DNA of 64,000 nt from Clostridiales bacterium VE202-21. GTDB lineage: Bacteria > Bacillota > Clostridia > Lachnospirales > Lachnospiraceae. Within the stretch, counting starts at the first letter, position 1; each line of letters opens with the position of its first letter. The DNA lies in the NCBI GenBank assembly GCA_000509105.1, contig BAIF02000074.1:1-64000 (forward strand), in the 5' to 3' direction. Shown here piece after piece: positions 9,293-17,178 of the stretch. The translations under genes and the position numbers were made by a program. A model generated the notes under the pieces. It saw only the letters and a list, made by a program, of their open reading frames with translations, did not search any database and was not told the DNA's origin.

Positions 9293-10426
9293 ATGGATTA
9301 TTTAGAAATCGAAGGAAAAGCACAGTTAAAGCGTTTTGGAATTCCGGTAAATGATAGTATCCTTTTGAATGGTGATAATATTCCGGAAGAAGTGACATAT
9401 CCTTGTGTGCTGAAAGGACAGATTCTTTCAGGAAAAAGAGGAAAAGCAGGTGCAGTTCGTGTTGTAAAATCAGAAGAAGAATTCCGGGAAGTAAAGAAGG
9501 TGATTGAAGAAATCACAATCAATGGCAAACATATGGAAGGGGTGGCTGCATGCGGTTTTCTTCCAATTGCAGATGAATATTATCTGGGAATGACACTGGA
9601 TGTAAAGGAACGTGTTATGGTTATGCTCTTTACTCCTTACGGTGGAATGGAAATCGAGGAACTGGCGGTAAACGCACCAGAAAAATTATTGAGATTTAAC
9701 TGTACGGCAGGGTTTGACAGAGAGGTCTTTCTTGGTGAAGCGTCAGTCTTTGATTTGCCAAAGGAACGTCTGAATAAGGTGGCGGATATTGCAGAAAAGC
9801 TTTGCCGTGCCTGCTTTGAGCTGGATGCGACTACAATGGAGATTAATCCGTTAGCTGTCCTTGAGGACGGAAGCATGTTGGCACTTGATTCAAAATTGGT
9901 AATAGATGATAATAGCCTTGTGCGTCAAGGTGATTACACAATCCTTCCGCGTACTGCGCAGAAGAAGTCACCTCAGGAAGAAGATGCAAAAGCACATGAT
10001 CTGACTTATGTGGAACTGAATCCAGAAGGAGACATTGGGACAATGGCGGGAGGTGCTGGAATCGGAATGGCAACAATGGATACTATCCGTCATTATGGCG
10101 GATGTGTTAATAATTTCCTTGATCTAGGCGGCGGTGTAACGGCAGAGAAAACCTATCATGCAATGAAAATTTTGCTTCAGAATAAATCTACGAATTATAT
10201 TCTTGTCAATGTATTTGGCGGTATCAATAACTGTGCAGATATGGCAGAAGGAATTGCCCGAGCATACAAAGAATTGGGAATCCAGAAAACAGTTGTGGTT
10301 AAGAGCCGCGGATTTAATCAGGAACAGGGGTGGACTATTTACGAAAACCTTGGTTTTCTACAGACAAAATATGGAACAACTGATGAAGCAGTGCAAACAT
10401 TAATGAGGATAAAGGAGGTGCAATAA
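9293..10426 (+). CDS. SucC-like (ATP-grasp) acid-CoA ligase beta subunit 1
   Basis: A 377-residue homologue of succinyl-CoA synthetase beta (ADP-forming). The N-terminal ATP-grasp half (LEIEGKAQLKRFGIPV, CVLKGQILSGKRGKAGAV) is followed by the CoA-ligase domain (NNFLDLGGGVTAEKTYHAM, NVFGGINNCADMAEGI). With the SucD-like partner it would convert acyl-CoA to free acid while making ATP. The TCA cycle is not implied: the acylating dehydrogenase next door suggests the acyl group is the pathway product, e.g. 3-sulfopropionate (HpfY/HpfZ pair). The start at ATG 9293 matches the start of the paralogue. Confidence 0.87.
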   Translation: MDYLEIEGKAQLKRFGIPVNDSILLNGDNIPEEVTYPCVLKGQILSGKRGKAGAVRVVKSEEEFREVKKVIEEITINGKHMEGVAACGFLPIADEYYLGMTLDVKERVMVMLFTPYGGMEIEELAVNAPEKLLRFNCTAGFDREVFLGEASVFDLPKERLNKVADIAEKLCRACFELDATTMEINPLAVLEDGSMLALDSKLVIDDNSLVRQGDYTILPRTAQKKSPQEEDAKAHDLTYVELNPEGDIGTMAGGAGIGMATMDTIRHYGGCVNNFLDLGGGVTAEKTYHAMKILLQNKSTNYILVNVFGGINNCADMAEGIARAYKELGIQKTVVVKSRGFNQEQGWTIYENLGFLQTKYGTTDEAVQTLMRIKEVQ

Positions 10427-10427
10427 T

Positions 10428-11345
10428 ATGAGTATATTAATCAATCAGGATACTGAACTTATGATTATTGGTATCACAGGAAAACAGGGCCGTACTCACT
10501 GCATGCGTACATTGGAAAGTGGTGCAAAACTCCTTGCCGGTGTTGCACCGGGAAAGGGCGGACAGAAAGTAGAGGGCGTACCTGTATTTGAAACTGTTGC
10601 AGACGCAAAAATTAAATTTCCGGGAATTGAATCCGCAATGCTACTTGTACCTCCAAAATTCGTTAAAGATGCCGCTATGAGGGCACTACATGAAGGAATC
10701 AAGCTACTGGTAATTATCACAGAATTCGTTCCGGTTCTGGATGTGTTAGAGATTGTCAATGAAGCCAAAATACTGGGTGCAAAAGTTGTTGGACCGAATA
10801 CAATAGGTATCATTTCACCGGGGAAATCTAAGTTGGGAATTATGCCGGATTATATTTATGGGAAAGGGCATATTGGTATCATTTCCCGAAGCGGAACACT
10901 GACACATGAGACGGCTTCAAACCTTACTTTTAAGGGGTTCGGACTTTCTACCTGTGTGGGAATCGGTGGAGATTCAATAATCGGCATGAATCACGCAGAC
11001 ATATTGGAACTGTTTGCCAAAGATGACGAAACCGATGCGATTGTGATAATCGGAGAAATAGGCGGAACAAGTGAAGAGATGGCAGCGGCTAAGATCAAAG
11101 AGCTGGGGATGAAAAAGCCGGTATATGCTTATATCGCAGGAATGTACGCTCCGGAGAATAAGCGCATGGGGCATGCCGGTGCAATTGTAAGCGGCGGTAT
11201 GGGAACTGTAAAATCAAAAGTAGCGGCATTGGAAGATGCAGGTGTTACAGTATGTCCAACACTTGGAAAGATCGTGGAGTGCATCGATGAGTACAATATA
11301 CACACCGATGGAAGATTAAAAACACTGGCGCCGCAAATTGACTAA
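10428..11345 (+). CDS. SucD-like acid-CoA ligase alpha subunit 1
   Basis: A 305-residue succinyl-CoA synthetase alpha homologue. The N-terminal CoA-binding Rossmann domain begins with IIGITGKQGRTH. The phosphorylated histidine is His249 in GHAGAIVSGGMGTVKSK. It follows the SucC-like gene after a single base, so the two are probably translationally coupled and form the usual alpha-beta pair that catalyses ATP formation from acyl-CoA. It is ~85-90% identical by eye to the copy at 43093-44010, the most conserved pair between the two loci. Confidence 0.88.
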   Translation: MSILINQDTELMIIGITGKQGRTHCMRTLESGAKLLAGVAPGKGGQKVEGVPVFETVADAKIKFPGIESAMLLVPPKFVKDAAMRALHEGIKLLVIITEFVPVLDVLEIVNEAKILGAKVVGPNTIGIISPGKSKLGIMPDYIYGKGHIGIISRSGTLTHETASNLTFKGFGLSTCVGIGGDSIIGMNHADILELFAKDDETDAIVIIGEIGGTSEEMAAAKIKELGMKKPVYAYIAGMYAPENKRMGHAGAIVSGGMGTVKSKVAALEDAGVTVCPTLGKIVECIDEYNIHTDGRLKTLAPQID

Positions 11346-11376
11346 TCGTAAAATACACATAGGAGCAATAAATAAA

Positions 11377-12522
11377 ATGAAAGAGTTTAGTTTTAAAATA
11401 CCGCAGAATATAGAATTTGGAGCAGGCAGTTTGAATAAACTTCCGGAGATTTTAAAAGAAGTCGGCTCGGAACATGTGTTTCTTATATCAGATCATGGAC
11501 TGGAAAGAATTGGTGTTGTAGATAGGATTCAGAATATTATCGAAGCCAGTGGCATCAAGTGTACAAAGTATCTGGAAGTCATTCCTAATCCTACGATTAA
11601 TATTGTCAATGAAGCGACAGCGTTTTATCATAAATGTGGTGCGACAAGTCTTGTGGCACTAGGCGGTGGAAGCCCAATGGATGTGGCGAAGGCAGTAGGA
11701 GTGCTGGCGAATTATGGAGGTAATATCACAGACTATGAAGGTCTCTGTAAAGTTCCGGGAACGATTGTACCTATGATTGTGATTCCAACGACTGCAGGAA
11801 CTGGAAGTGAAGTAACAGCATCTGCCGTAATTACAGATGAAGAGAGAAACTATAAACTGTCCATTATCAGCTATGAAATCATTCCGAAATATGCAGTACT
11901 TGATCCAGAATTGATTATGACAGCACCGGCATCTATCGCAGCATCTTGTGGAATTGATGCATTGATTCACGCGATGGAGGCTTATGTGTCTGTGATGGCA
12001 ACACCTTTCTCAGATGCAATGGCTGAGAAAGCAATGGAGCTGATCGGCGGAAATATTCGTCGTTTTGTTGCCAACCGAAAGGATGAAGATGCTGCATGTG
12101 CTATGATGGCAGGCTGTAATTTTGCAGGAATCGCATTCGCGTGGGCAAAACTTGGAAATGTTCATGCCATGAGCCATCCGGTCAGTACTTATTTCCATGT
12201 TCCCCATGGTGTGGCAAATGCAGTAATTCTGCCTTCAGTCATAGAATACAATGCGTTGGCGGATCATGGCCGCTATGCGAAAATTTATGGTTATATCACA
12301 GGTAAAGATCCGCAAATCGATTTCAAGCCGGAAATGCTTGTGGAAGCAGTAAAAAAGCTAAATGCAGAACTTGGTCTCCCGAGTTCTCTGTCAGAAATCG
12401 GTGTTACTGAAGATAAAATCCCGCAAATGGCAGAAGATGCAATGAAAAGTGCAAATGTTCAGGTGAATCCGCGACAGACAATGGAAAAAGATATGATTTT
12501 ATTGTATCAAAAAGCATTGTAA
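11377..12522 (+). CDS. Iron-containing alcohol dehydrogenase 1
   Basis: A 381-residue group III alcohol dehydrogenase. The NAD(P)-binding GGGSPMDVAKA and GTGSEVT motifs are followed by metal ligands in GIDALIHAMEAY, NVHAMSHPV and HVPHGVANA. It would reduce the GRE-derived aldehyde to the alcohol, regenerating NAD+ while the other branch is oxidised for ATP. In DHPS fermentation this is the 3-sulfopropionaldehyde reductase (HpfD) role. The start is ATG 11377 with AGGAG 11 nt upstream; it agrees with the N-terminus of the paralogue at 51364. It is the last gene of the operon. Confidence 0.88.
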   Translation: MKEFSFKIPQNIEFGAGSLNKLPEILKEVGSEHVFLISDHGLERIGVVDRIQNIIEASGIKCTKYLEVIPNPTINIVNEATAFYHKCGATSLVALGGGSPMDVAKAVGVLANYGGNITDYEGLCKVPGTIVPMIVIPTTAGTGSEVTASAVITDEERNYKLSIISYEIIPKYAVLDPELIMTAPASIAASCGIDALIHAMEAYVSVMATPFSDAMAEKAMELIGGNIRRFVANRKDEDAACAMMAGCNFAGIAFAWAKLGNVHAMSHPVSTYFHVPHGVANAVILPSVIEYNALADHGRYAKIYGYITGKDPQIDFKPEMLVEAVKKLNAELGLPSSLSEIGVTEDKIPQMAEDAMKSANVQVNPRQTMEKDMILLYQKAL

Positions 12523-12673
12523 ATCCATTATTTATAGAATGTCCTGAGTGTTTTATGCTCTTGGCTAGAACTCAGTGTGTTTCCGGCAAAGGAAGAGATG
12601 GTGGATATTCTTCCATGAACCTCCAACCTGCCTGATGATTGCCGAAGCAAACTTAAAAGTTAAAAGACAGACA

Positions 12674-12697
12674 TTCCCCCGGTAAGTGCTGGGGGAT
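12674..12697. terminator. Weak stem-loop between convergent genes
   Basis: TCCCCC (12675-12680) pairs with GGGGGA (12691-12696) over a 10-nt loop and is followed by TTTCTTATTCT. It lies between the convergent alcohol dehydrogenase and GntR genes and probably terminates the GRE operon. Confidence 0.45.
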
Positions 12698-12733
12698 TTC
12701 TTATTCTGTTAGTATGACAGAGGCGTGATTAAA

Positions 12734-13441
12734 TTAGCATTTTTCTTGATCATCAATATCAGGGAGCCATAGACGTAAACTAAGACTGCTGAATTTAACG
12801 ACACTTTGCATAAGTTTTTCATTACATTCAAGTGCTAATTTTAAATCTCCGTCTGCTATTGCATCCATAAGGGCCGAATGCTGAAAATTTACAAGATACG
12901 TCAACTCTTTGTCAATAAAATAATTTAAATAGTAATTGCGTCGTGCAAGTGTATATAAAGGCAAAAGGGTATCAGTTATATAAGGATTTCTTGAACATTT
13001 GCAAAGTAAATGGTTAAATTCATCATCTATATACAAAGCTTCTAGTGCTGGTTTCCATTCTTCGGTCAAACGTCGGTATTCTTTTGCTAAAGAACGCAAG
13101 TCCTCGCGTTCTTTAGCATTTGCATACATAACAGCAGATTTTATGGCTAAGTCCTCTAACACAGAACGAACTTCAATTTGTTGGAGAAGTTCATCTATCG
13201 GTATAACACGTATTAAAATCCCTTTTCTGGGTAAAAAGGCAATTGCACGAGTAAGAGCAATTTTTTTTAATGCTTCGCGAATAGGAGTGCGACCGATATT
13301 AAGATAATTGCTTAACTCAGTTTCTGTTATTATTGTATCAGGTCTTAATTCGGCAGTTACAATCATTTCTTCTAATCTTTTATAAGCGGTATCTACCAAA
13401 GTATTTTTGGCTTTTTTTGAAAAATAACTTTCCGTTTGCAT
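12734..13441 (-). CDS. GntR-family (FCD) transcriptional regulator 2
   Basis: A 235-residue regulator. The winged HTH spans about residues 18-80 (ETELSNYLNIGRTPIREAL). It is followed by an FCD effector domain with candidate ligands in IDDEFNHLL and FQHSALMDA. It is divergent from the chimeric FAD/BCCT gene and the enolase-superfamily gene. A 14-bp perfect inverted repeat covers that promoter. It most likely represses this second catabolic unit in the absence of its substrate. It is not a close copy of the regulator at 757-1413. Confidence 0.85.
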   Translation of the reverse strand: MQTESYFSKKAKNTLVDTAYKRLEEMIVTAELRPDTIITETELSNYLNIGRTPIREALKKIALTRAIAFLPRKGILIRVIPIDELLQQIEVRSVLEDLAIKSAVMYANAKEREDLRSLAKEYRRLTEEWKPALEALYIDDEFNHLLCKCSRNPYITDTLLPLYTLARRNYYLNYFIDKELTYLVNFQHSALMDAIADGDLKLALECNEKLMQSVVKFSSLSLRLWLPDIDDQEKC

Positions 13442-13932
13442 AATACACCTTCATCTTTAATTTTTTATGGGTTATGATTAAAAAACTATCAGTTTGCTAA
13501 ACATAATAGCTGGTTCTCATAAACTTAACTATTTATTAGTGTATGTACCCAGCCACAAAGGAAACTCCGCATAAGTTTGTGTTTTTTAAAATACCTGTCC
13601 CAGGATTGGGACTATGTGCACCACGATTCAGAACCAGTAGCGCGAGTTAAGAGAATCACTGTAATGGAAGGATGCCTAGAATTCCCTTTATTCAGAGATA
13701 CTTTCAAAAGCAAAATAAGGATAGTGGCTCTGGCTAAATACCACAATATACGTAAGCGCACACATCAGTCAGAATATATATAGTATATCGTTTTTTATTT
13801 TATTTTTCAAGATATATTAAATCAATTTTTTTATACGTATCAATTGCATCAATTGAAAAATTCTAGTAAAATATTTCGTTCTTTTGTTAATATATCATAA
13901 AACAACTAGATGATTTATATTAAATATGTATA

Positions 13933-13973
13933 TTGATGTTTCTGTAATATATCAGTATAATATATTACAGAAA
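13933..13973 (+). promoter_or_regulatory. Promoter embedded in a long inverted repeat
   Basis: TTGATG (13933-13938) and TATAAT (13956-13961), 17 bp apart, form a strong vegetative promoter for the gene at 14027. TTTCTGTAATATAT (13939-13952) and ATATATTACAGAAA (13960-13973) are perfect inverted arms. They occupy the whole spacer and flank the -10, so a bound dimer of the divergent GntR would block polymerase. The rest of the 13442-13932 gap shows only a small GTCCCA/TGGGAC hairpin (13597-13612) and no credible gene. Confidence 0.65.
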
Positions 13974-14026
13974 TACATAGCAACAATTAATATGGATAAT
14001 AAAAAGTATAAGGGAGAGTGATGTCT

Positions 14027-15685
14027 ATGCGGGAGGAAAAAAAATATTATTTATTTAAAAATGCACCTTTACTGGCAGAAGCAGATGTGGTCGTTATAGG
14101 TGGGGGGCCAGCAGGAGTGGCGACAGCCGAAACGGCTGCACGATTTGGCCTTCGAGTACTGTTAGTTGAAAAAAACGGATTTCTAGGGGGACAAGCAGTT
14201 GGCGGCCTATCTGCAACAATATGTGGTCTATATTTGACAAACGAAGATTGGCAGGTTAAAAAGGGGCCTCGGCAGATAGTATATGGTTTCGCCGAGAGAT
14301 TTCGATGTGAAATGAAAAAATATGGGGGGTTAACAAAACCCCAGCTATATGGAAATACATACGTGGATGCCCATGAGCCGTTTATCTGGAAAATTGTCGC
14401 GGAAAATATGCTTTGTGCTGTGGGAGTAAAAATCATGTATCATACTGTTATATGCGATGCTGTCATGGAAAACAAAAAGTTGACAGAAGTATATGTTTTG
14501 ACTGCAAATGGATATGGACGTATATGTGCAAAGAATTATATCGACGCGTCTGGTGATGCTGTTCTTGTCGCAGCATCTGGCGGAATGTTTCGCTTTGGTA
14601 ATGATGGAATTGTCCAGAATCCAAGTTTCATTTTTAAATTGGCAAATGTGAATGAAAAGAAGTTTTGGGACTATTACGGAGAAAATACTATCTGCCATAA
14701 AGATTTTTCGGATAGGATATTAGCGGCAGAATCTTTTTATAAGGTGTCGTTAGGTGCAGGTCTTCAAAAGGTATTTGGCATTGTTCCTACCACAGGTGTC
14801 AAGGTTACGATTGTTGCTTCGTTTATTATATTCTATATTGTTGTTATGACGCTTGGATTAAAAAAGGGTATCTCCAAGCTAGCTGATATTTGTGTTTATG
14901 TTTCTGTTGCAATGATTATTTTTATTCTTGTTGTTGGACCAACTTCCTTCATAATAAATTATATTTGTGACAGCACTGGTATGATTCTGGATAACTTTTT
15001 TAGAATGTCGTTTTATACAGACCCTGTTCATAAGACAAATTTTCCACAGGACTGGACAATATTTTATTGGGCATGGTATTTTGCATATCTTGTTATGATG
15101 GGATTGTTCATTGCAAAAGTATCCAAAGGACGCACAATAAGACAAGTTATTCTTACCTGTGTTGTAGGCAGCTCACTGGGGTGCATGCTCTTTATGGGGG
15201 TTTTAGGGGGGTATACAGTAGATGGTATTTTGACAGGGAGTCTTCCGATTATTGAATGGTTTCATGAAAAGGGATTATCTGCGGCAGTGATTGAGGTAAT
15301 TTCTTCTGTTCCAGGCGGCAGTATTCTTTTGATAATATTTCTTATATCGGTATATTTTTTAATTACTACAACAATGTCATCTGCAACATATGCAGTGTCT
15401 TTAATGACGACTAAAAAGCTTGAAAAAGATGGTGACCCCGCTTTGGCTATACGTATTACATGGTGCATTGCAGTAGGAGCCATCAGCATGGTTGCTTTAC
15501 TGATGGGCGGTGCAATTAACACAATTAAGTCGATGGCAATCATATCTGCGCCTCCTATGATTATTCTTTATGTTATTATGTTTATTTGCCTTATTCGATG
15601 GTTGAAAAAGGACTATACGGTTAGTTCCAATATAATGGAGCATATAGCAGTAGAAGAAATAGAAACAAAAGAAGCTGATAAATAA
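14027..15685 (+). CDS. Chimeric gene: N-half FAD-dependent oxidoreductase, C-half BCCT transporter
   Basis: One uninterrupted 552-residue frame joins two unrelated partial proteins. Residues ~1-238 are the first half of an FAD-dependent oxidoreductase: dinucleotide-binding GGGPAGVATAETAARFG, then FLGGQAVGG and YIDASGDA. From about residue 240 (base ~14745, after ESFYK) it becomes a betaine/carnitine/choline transporter resembling CaiT from its middle onward. This part has SFIINYICDSTGM, FYTDP and the family signature DWTIFYWAWY. The BCCT part lacks its first ~4-5 membrane helices and the oxidoreductase lacks its C-terminal half. An in-frame deletion that removed the end of one gene and the start of the next is the simplest explanation. 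Neither half is likely to work normally. Start ATG 14027 has AGGGAG 10 nt upstream. Confidence 0.8.
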   Translation: MREEKKYYLFKNAPLLAEADVVVIGGGPAGVATAETAARFGLRVLLVEKNGFLGGQAVGGLSATICGLYLTNEDWQVKKGPRQIVYGFAERFRCEMKKYGGLTKPQLYGNTYVDAHEPFIWKIVAENMLCAVGVKIMYHTVICDAVMENKKLTEVYVLTANGYGRICAKNYIDASGDAVLVAASGGMFRFGNDGIVQNPSFIFKLANVNEKKFWDYYGENTICHKDFSDRILAAESFYKVSLGAGLQKVFGIVPTTGVKVTIVASFIIFYIVVMTLGLKKGISKLADICVYVSVAMIIFILVVGPTSFIINYICDSTGMILDNFFRMSFYTDPVHKTNFPQDWTIFYWAWYFAYLVMMGLFIAKVSKGRTIRQVILTCVVGSSLGCMLFMGVLGGYTVDGILTGSLPIIEWFHEKGLSAAVIEVISSVPGGSILLIIFLISVYFLITTTMSSATYAVSLMTTKKLEKDGDPALAIRITWCIAVGAISMVALLMGGAINTIKSMAIISAPPMIILYVIMFICLIRWLKKDYTVSSNIMEHIAVEEIETKEADK

Positions 15686-15719
15686 TGTGAAAAAAATAAT
15701 AGAAAGGTAGAAACAGATT

Positions 15720-16883
15720 ATGAATGGAAAACTTATTAAACAAATAGAATTTTTGCCTGTAAATATTGCTGCAAATAACTGGAGCCAAAATACATGTATT
15801 GTAAAAGTGACTGATGAAAAAGGACGTTATGGTATTGGTGAAGCTGATGGTTCACCAGATGTTATCGCTGCTTTTGCAAATGCAGACACAGAACATAAAT
15901 GGTTATCCAGGCTTACAGACGTTCTGATCGGACGGGATCCAATAGAGTTTGATGCCAACTGGGATTGTATGTATGAAACAACACGTTGGATAGGTATGCG
16001 TGGTTTTGGAATGTTTGCAATTTCGGGTATAGATATGGCTCTTTATGATTTGGTCGGAAAACAGTATAATGTCCCGGTATATAAATTAATGGGTGGGGAA
16101 TTTCGCGATAAAGTAACACCATATTTTACACTTTATCCGGATTGTCCTTCTGATGCAGAACCCAAAACTGCTTTGGCAGCCTACAAACCTTTGTTGGAAA
16201 AAGCAAAAGAAAAAAATGTGAAGGCCGTGAAAGTTTGTCTTATGCAGGATGCGATCATGACAAAAGAACAAGTGGTTTTCTACCTGCGTGAGTGCAGAAA
16301 AATGCTTGGCGATGAGATTGATATGGCTGTTGATCCACTTTACCGTTGGAGCGATTGGGAAGAAGTAAAGTGGATTCTGAATAAATTAGAAGATATTGAT
16401 ATTTATTTTATAGAGGCAGCCCTTCCGCATGATGATATTGAGGGGCATAGAAAGCTATCTGAATCTGTTAAAACACGAATTTGTGGAATGGAAATGGGAA
16501 CCTCTCGTTTTGAAGCAGAGATCTGGCTAAAATATAGTGGTGTTTCTATCATCCAGCCTGATTATAATAGGTGTGGTGGTTTGACCGAATTACGTAGGAT
16601 TGCTCATATGGCAGAGCAGTATAACGTACAAGTCAGCCCTCATCAGTGGAAAACAGGTATAACAGCGGCTGCTTGTCGTCATTTCCATATCAGCAATAAG
16701 TATACAAAGTATGTAGAATACCTGCATCCTGATTTTTATGCAGGTGCGTTGAGAAAGAATCTTACAACAAATGAAGAGCCTATTGTAGATGGTTACCTTG
16801 CAAAGCCAACATTGCCAGGTCTTGGTATAGATATTAATAGAACGTTTTATAGGGAAGTTACAGGAAAAGATTTTGATGAATAA
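15720..16883 (+). CDS. Enolase-superfamily (mandelate racemase/muconate lactonizing) enzyme
   Basis: A 387-residue enzyme with the superfamily capping domain (1-~125) and a TIM barrel. Metal ligands appear as Asp in DMAVDPLYRW, Glu in YFIEAALP and Glu in GMEMG. An Asp-His general acid/base pair is suggested by IIQPDYN and SPHQWKTGI. At the usual KxK position the sequence reads VKVC, so the second lysine is replaced. Members with this pattern include acid-sugar dehydratases; the specific substrate is not readable. It follows the chimeric gene by 34 nt, with GAAAGG upstream, and is probably under the same GntR control. Confidence 0.8.
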   Translation: MNGKLIKQIEFLPVNIAANNWSQNTCIVKVTDEKGRYGIGEADGSPDVIAAFANADTEHKWLSRLTDVLIGRDPIEFDANWDCMYETTRWIGMRGFGMFAISGIDMALYDLVGKQYNVPVYKLMGGEFRDKVTPYFTLYPDCPSDAEPKTALAAYKPLLEKAKEKNVKAVKVCLMQDAIMTKEQVVFYLRECRKMLGDEIDMAVDPLYRWSDWEEVKWILNKLEDIDIYFIEAALPHDDIEGHRKLSESVKTRICGMEMGTSRFEAEIWLKYSGVSIIQPDYNRCGGLTELRRIAHMAEQYNVQVSPHQWKTGITAAACRHFHISNKYTKYVEYLHPDFYAGALRKNLTTNEEPIVDGYLAKPTLPGLGIDINRTFYREVTGKDFDE

Positions 16884-16939
16884 AGCCAACCAAATGTAGT
16901 AGGAGCCATAAAGGGGCTGTTGGGAATGATATGATATGC

Positions 16940-16985
16940 TACCCCCATATAGTACAATGAGATATTAAAGTCCTATATGGGGGTA
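16940..16985. repeat. IS-end hairpin
   Basis: TACCCCCATATAG (16940-16952) and CTATATGGGGGTA (16973-16985) are perfect 13-bp inverted arms around a 20-nt loop, immediately upstream of a transposase stub. Such a stem-loop before orfA protects some insertion sequences from outside transcription. Here it is the surviving end of a decayed IS. Confidence 0.5.
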
Positions 16986-16990
16986 TTTCT

Positions 16991-17116
16991 ATGTCTAGAA
17001 AAAGTAAGATAGATCCGGTAGAAAAAGTAAAAATTGTTGAACGATATCTTAATGGAAAGATTGGCATTATCCAAGCTGGAATGGAATTGGGGGGGAGTTA
17101 TGGGAGAATATTATAA
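16991..17116 (+). pseudogene. Transposase OrfA (IS3-type) N-terminal stub
   Basis: A 41-codon frame starts MSRKSKIDPVEKVKIVERYL and runs into the first helix-turn-helix of IS3-group OrfA proteins (ALGISQAGKELG-like: IGIIQAGMELG). It then diverges into SYGRIL and a stop. The rest of the IS is gone; the fucosidase gene begins ~60 bp away on the other strand. Confidence 0.6.
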
Positions 17117-17127
17117 GTCTTTAACAC

Positions 17128-17152
17128 GGACTGTGCAGCGTATGCACAGTCC
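17128..17152. terminator. Stem-loop downstream of the fucosidase gene
   Basis: GGACTGTGCA (17128-17137) and TGCACAGTCC (17143-17152) form a perfect 10-bp stem with a 5-nt loop, 27 nt past the stop of the minus-strand GH29 gene. There is no strong T-run, so this is a probable but not classical terminator. Confidence 0.5.
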
Positions 17153-17178
17153 TGATTTATGCCCATTTACCATTGATT

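Noticed and set aside
1835-12522. A microcompartment-type propanediol or choline GRE operon
   Set aside because: No shell proteins, no encapsulation peptides on the aldehyde dehydrogenase, and TauE plus SucCD-like genes fit an organosulfur pathway better.
13577-13783. A 68-codon plus-strand frame in the gap before the FAD/BCCT chimera
   Set aside because: No ribosome site, atypical composition and no recognisable motif; treated as chance in a regulatory gap.
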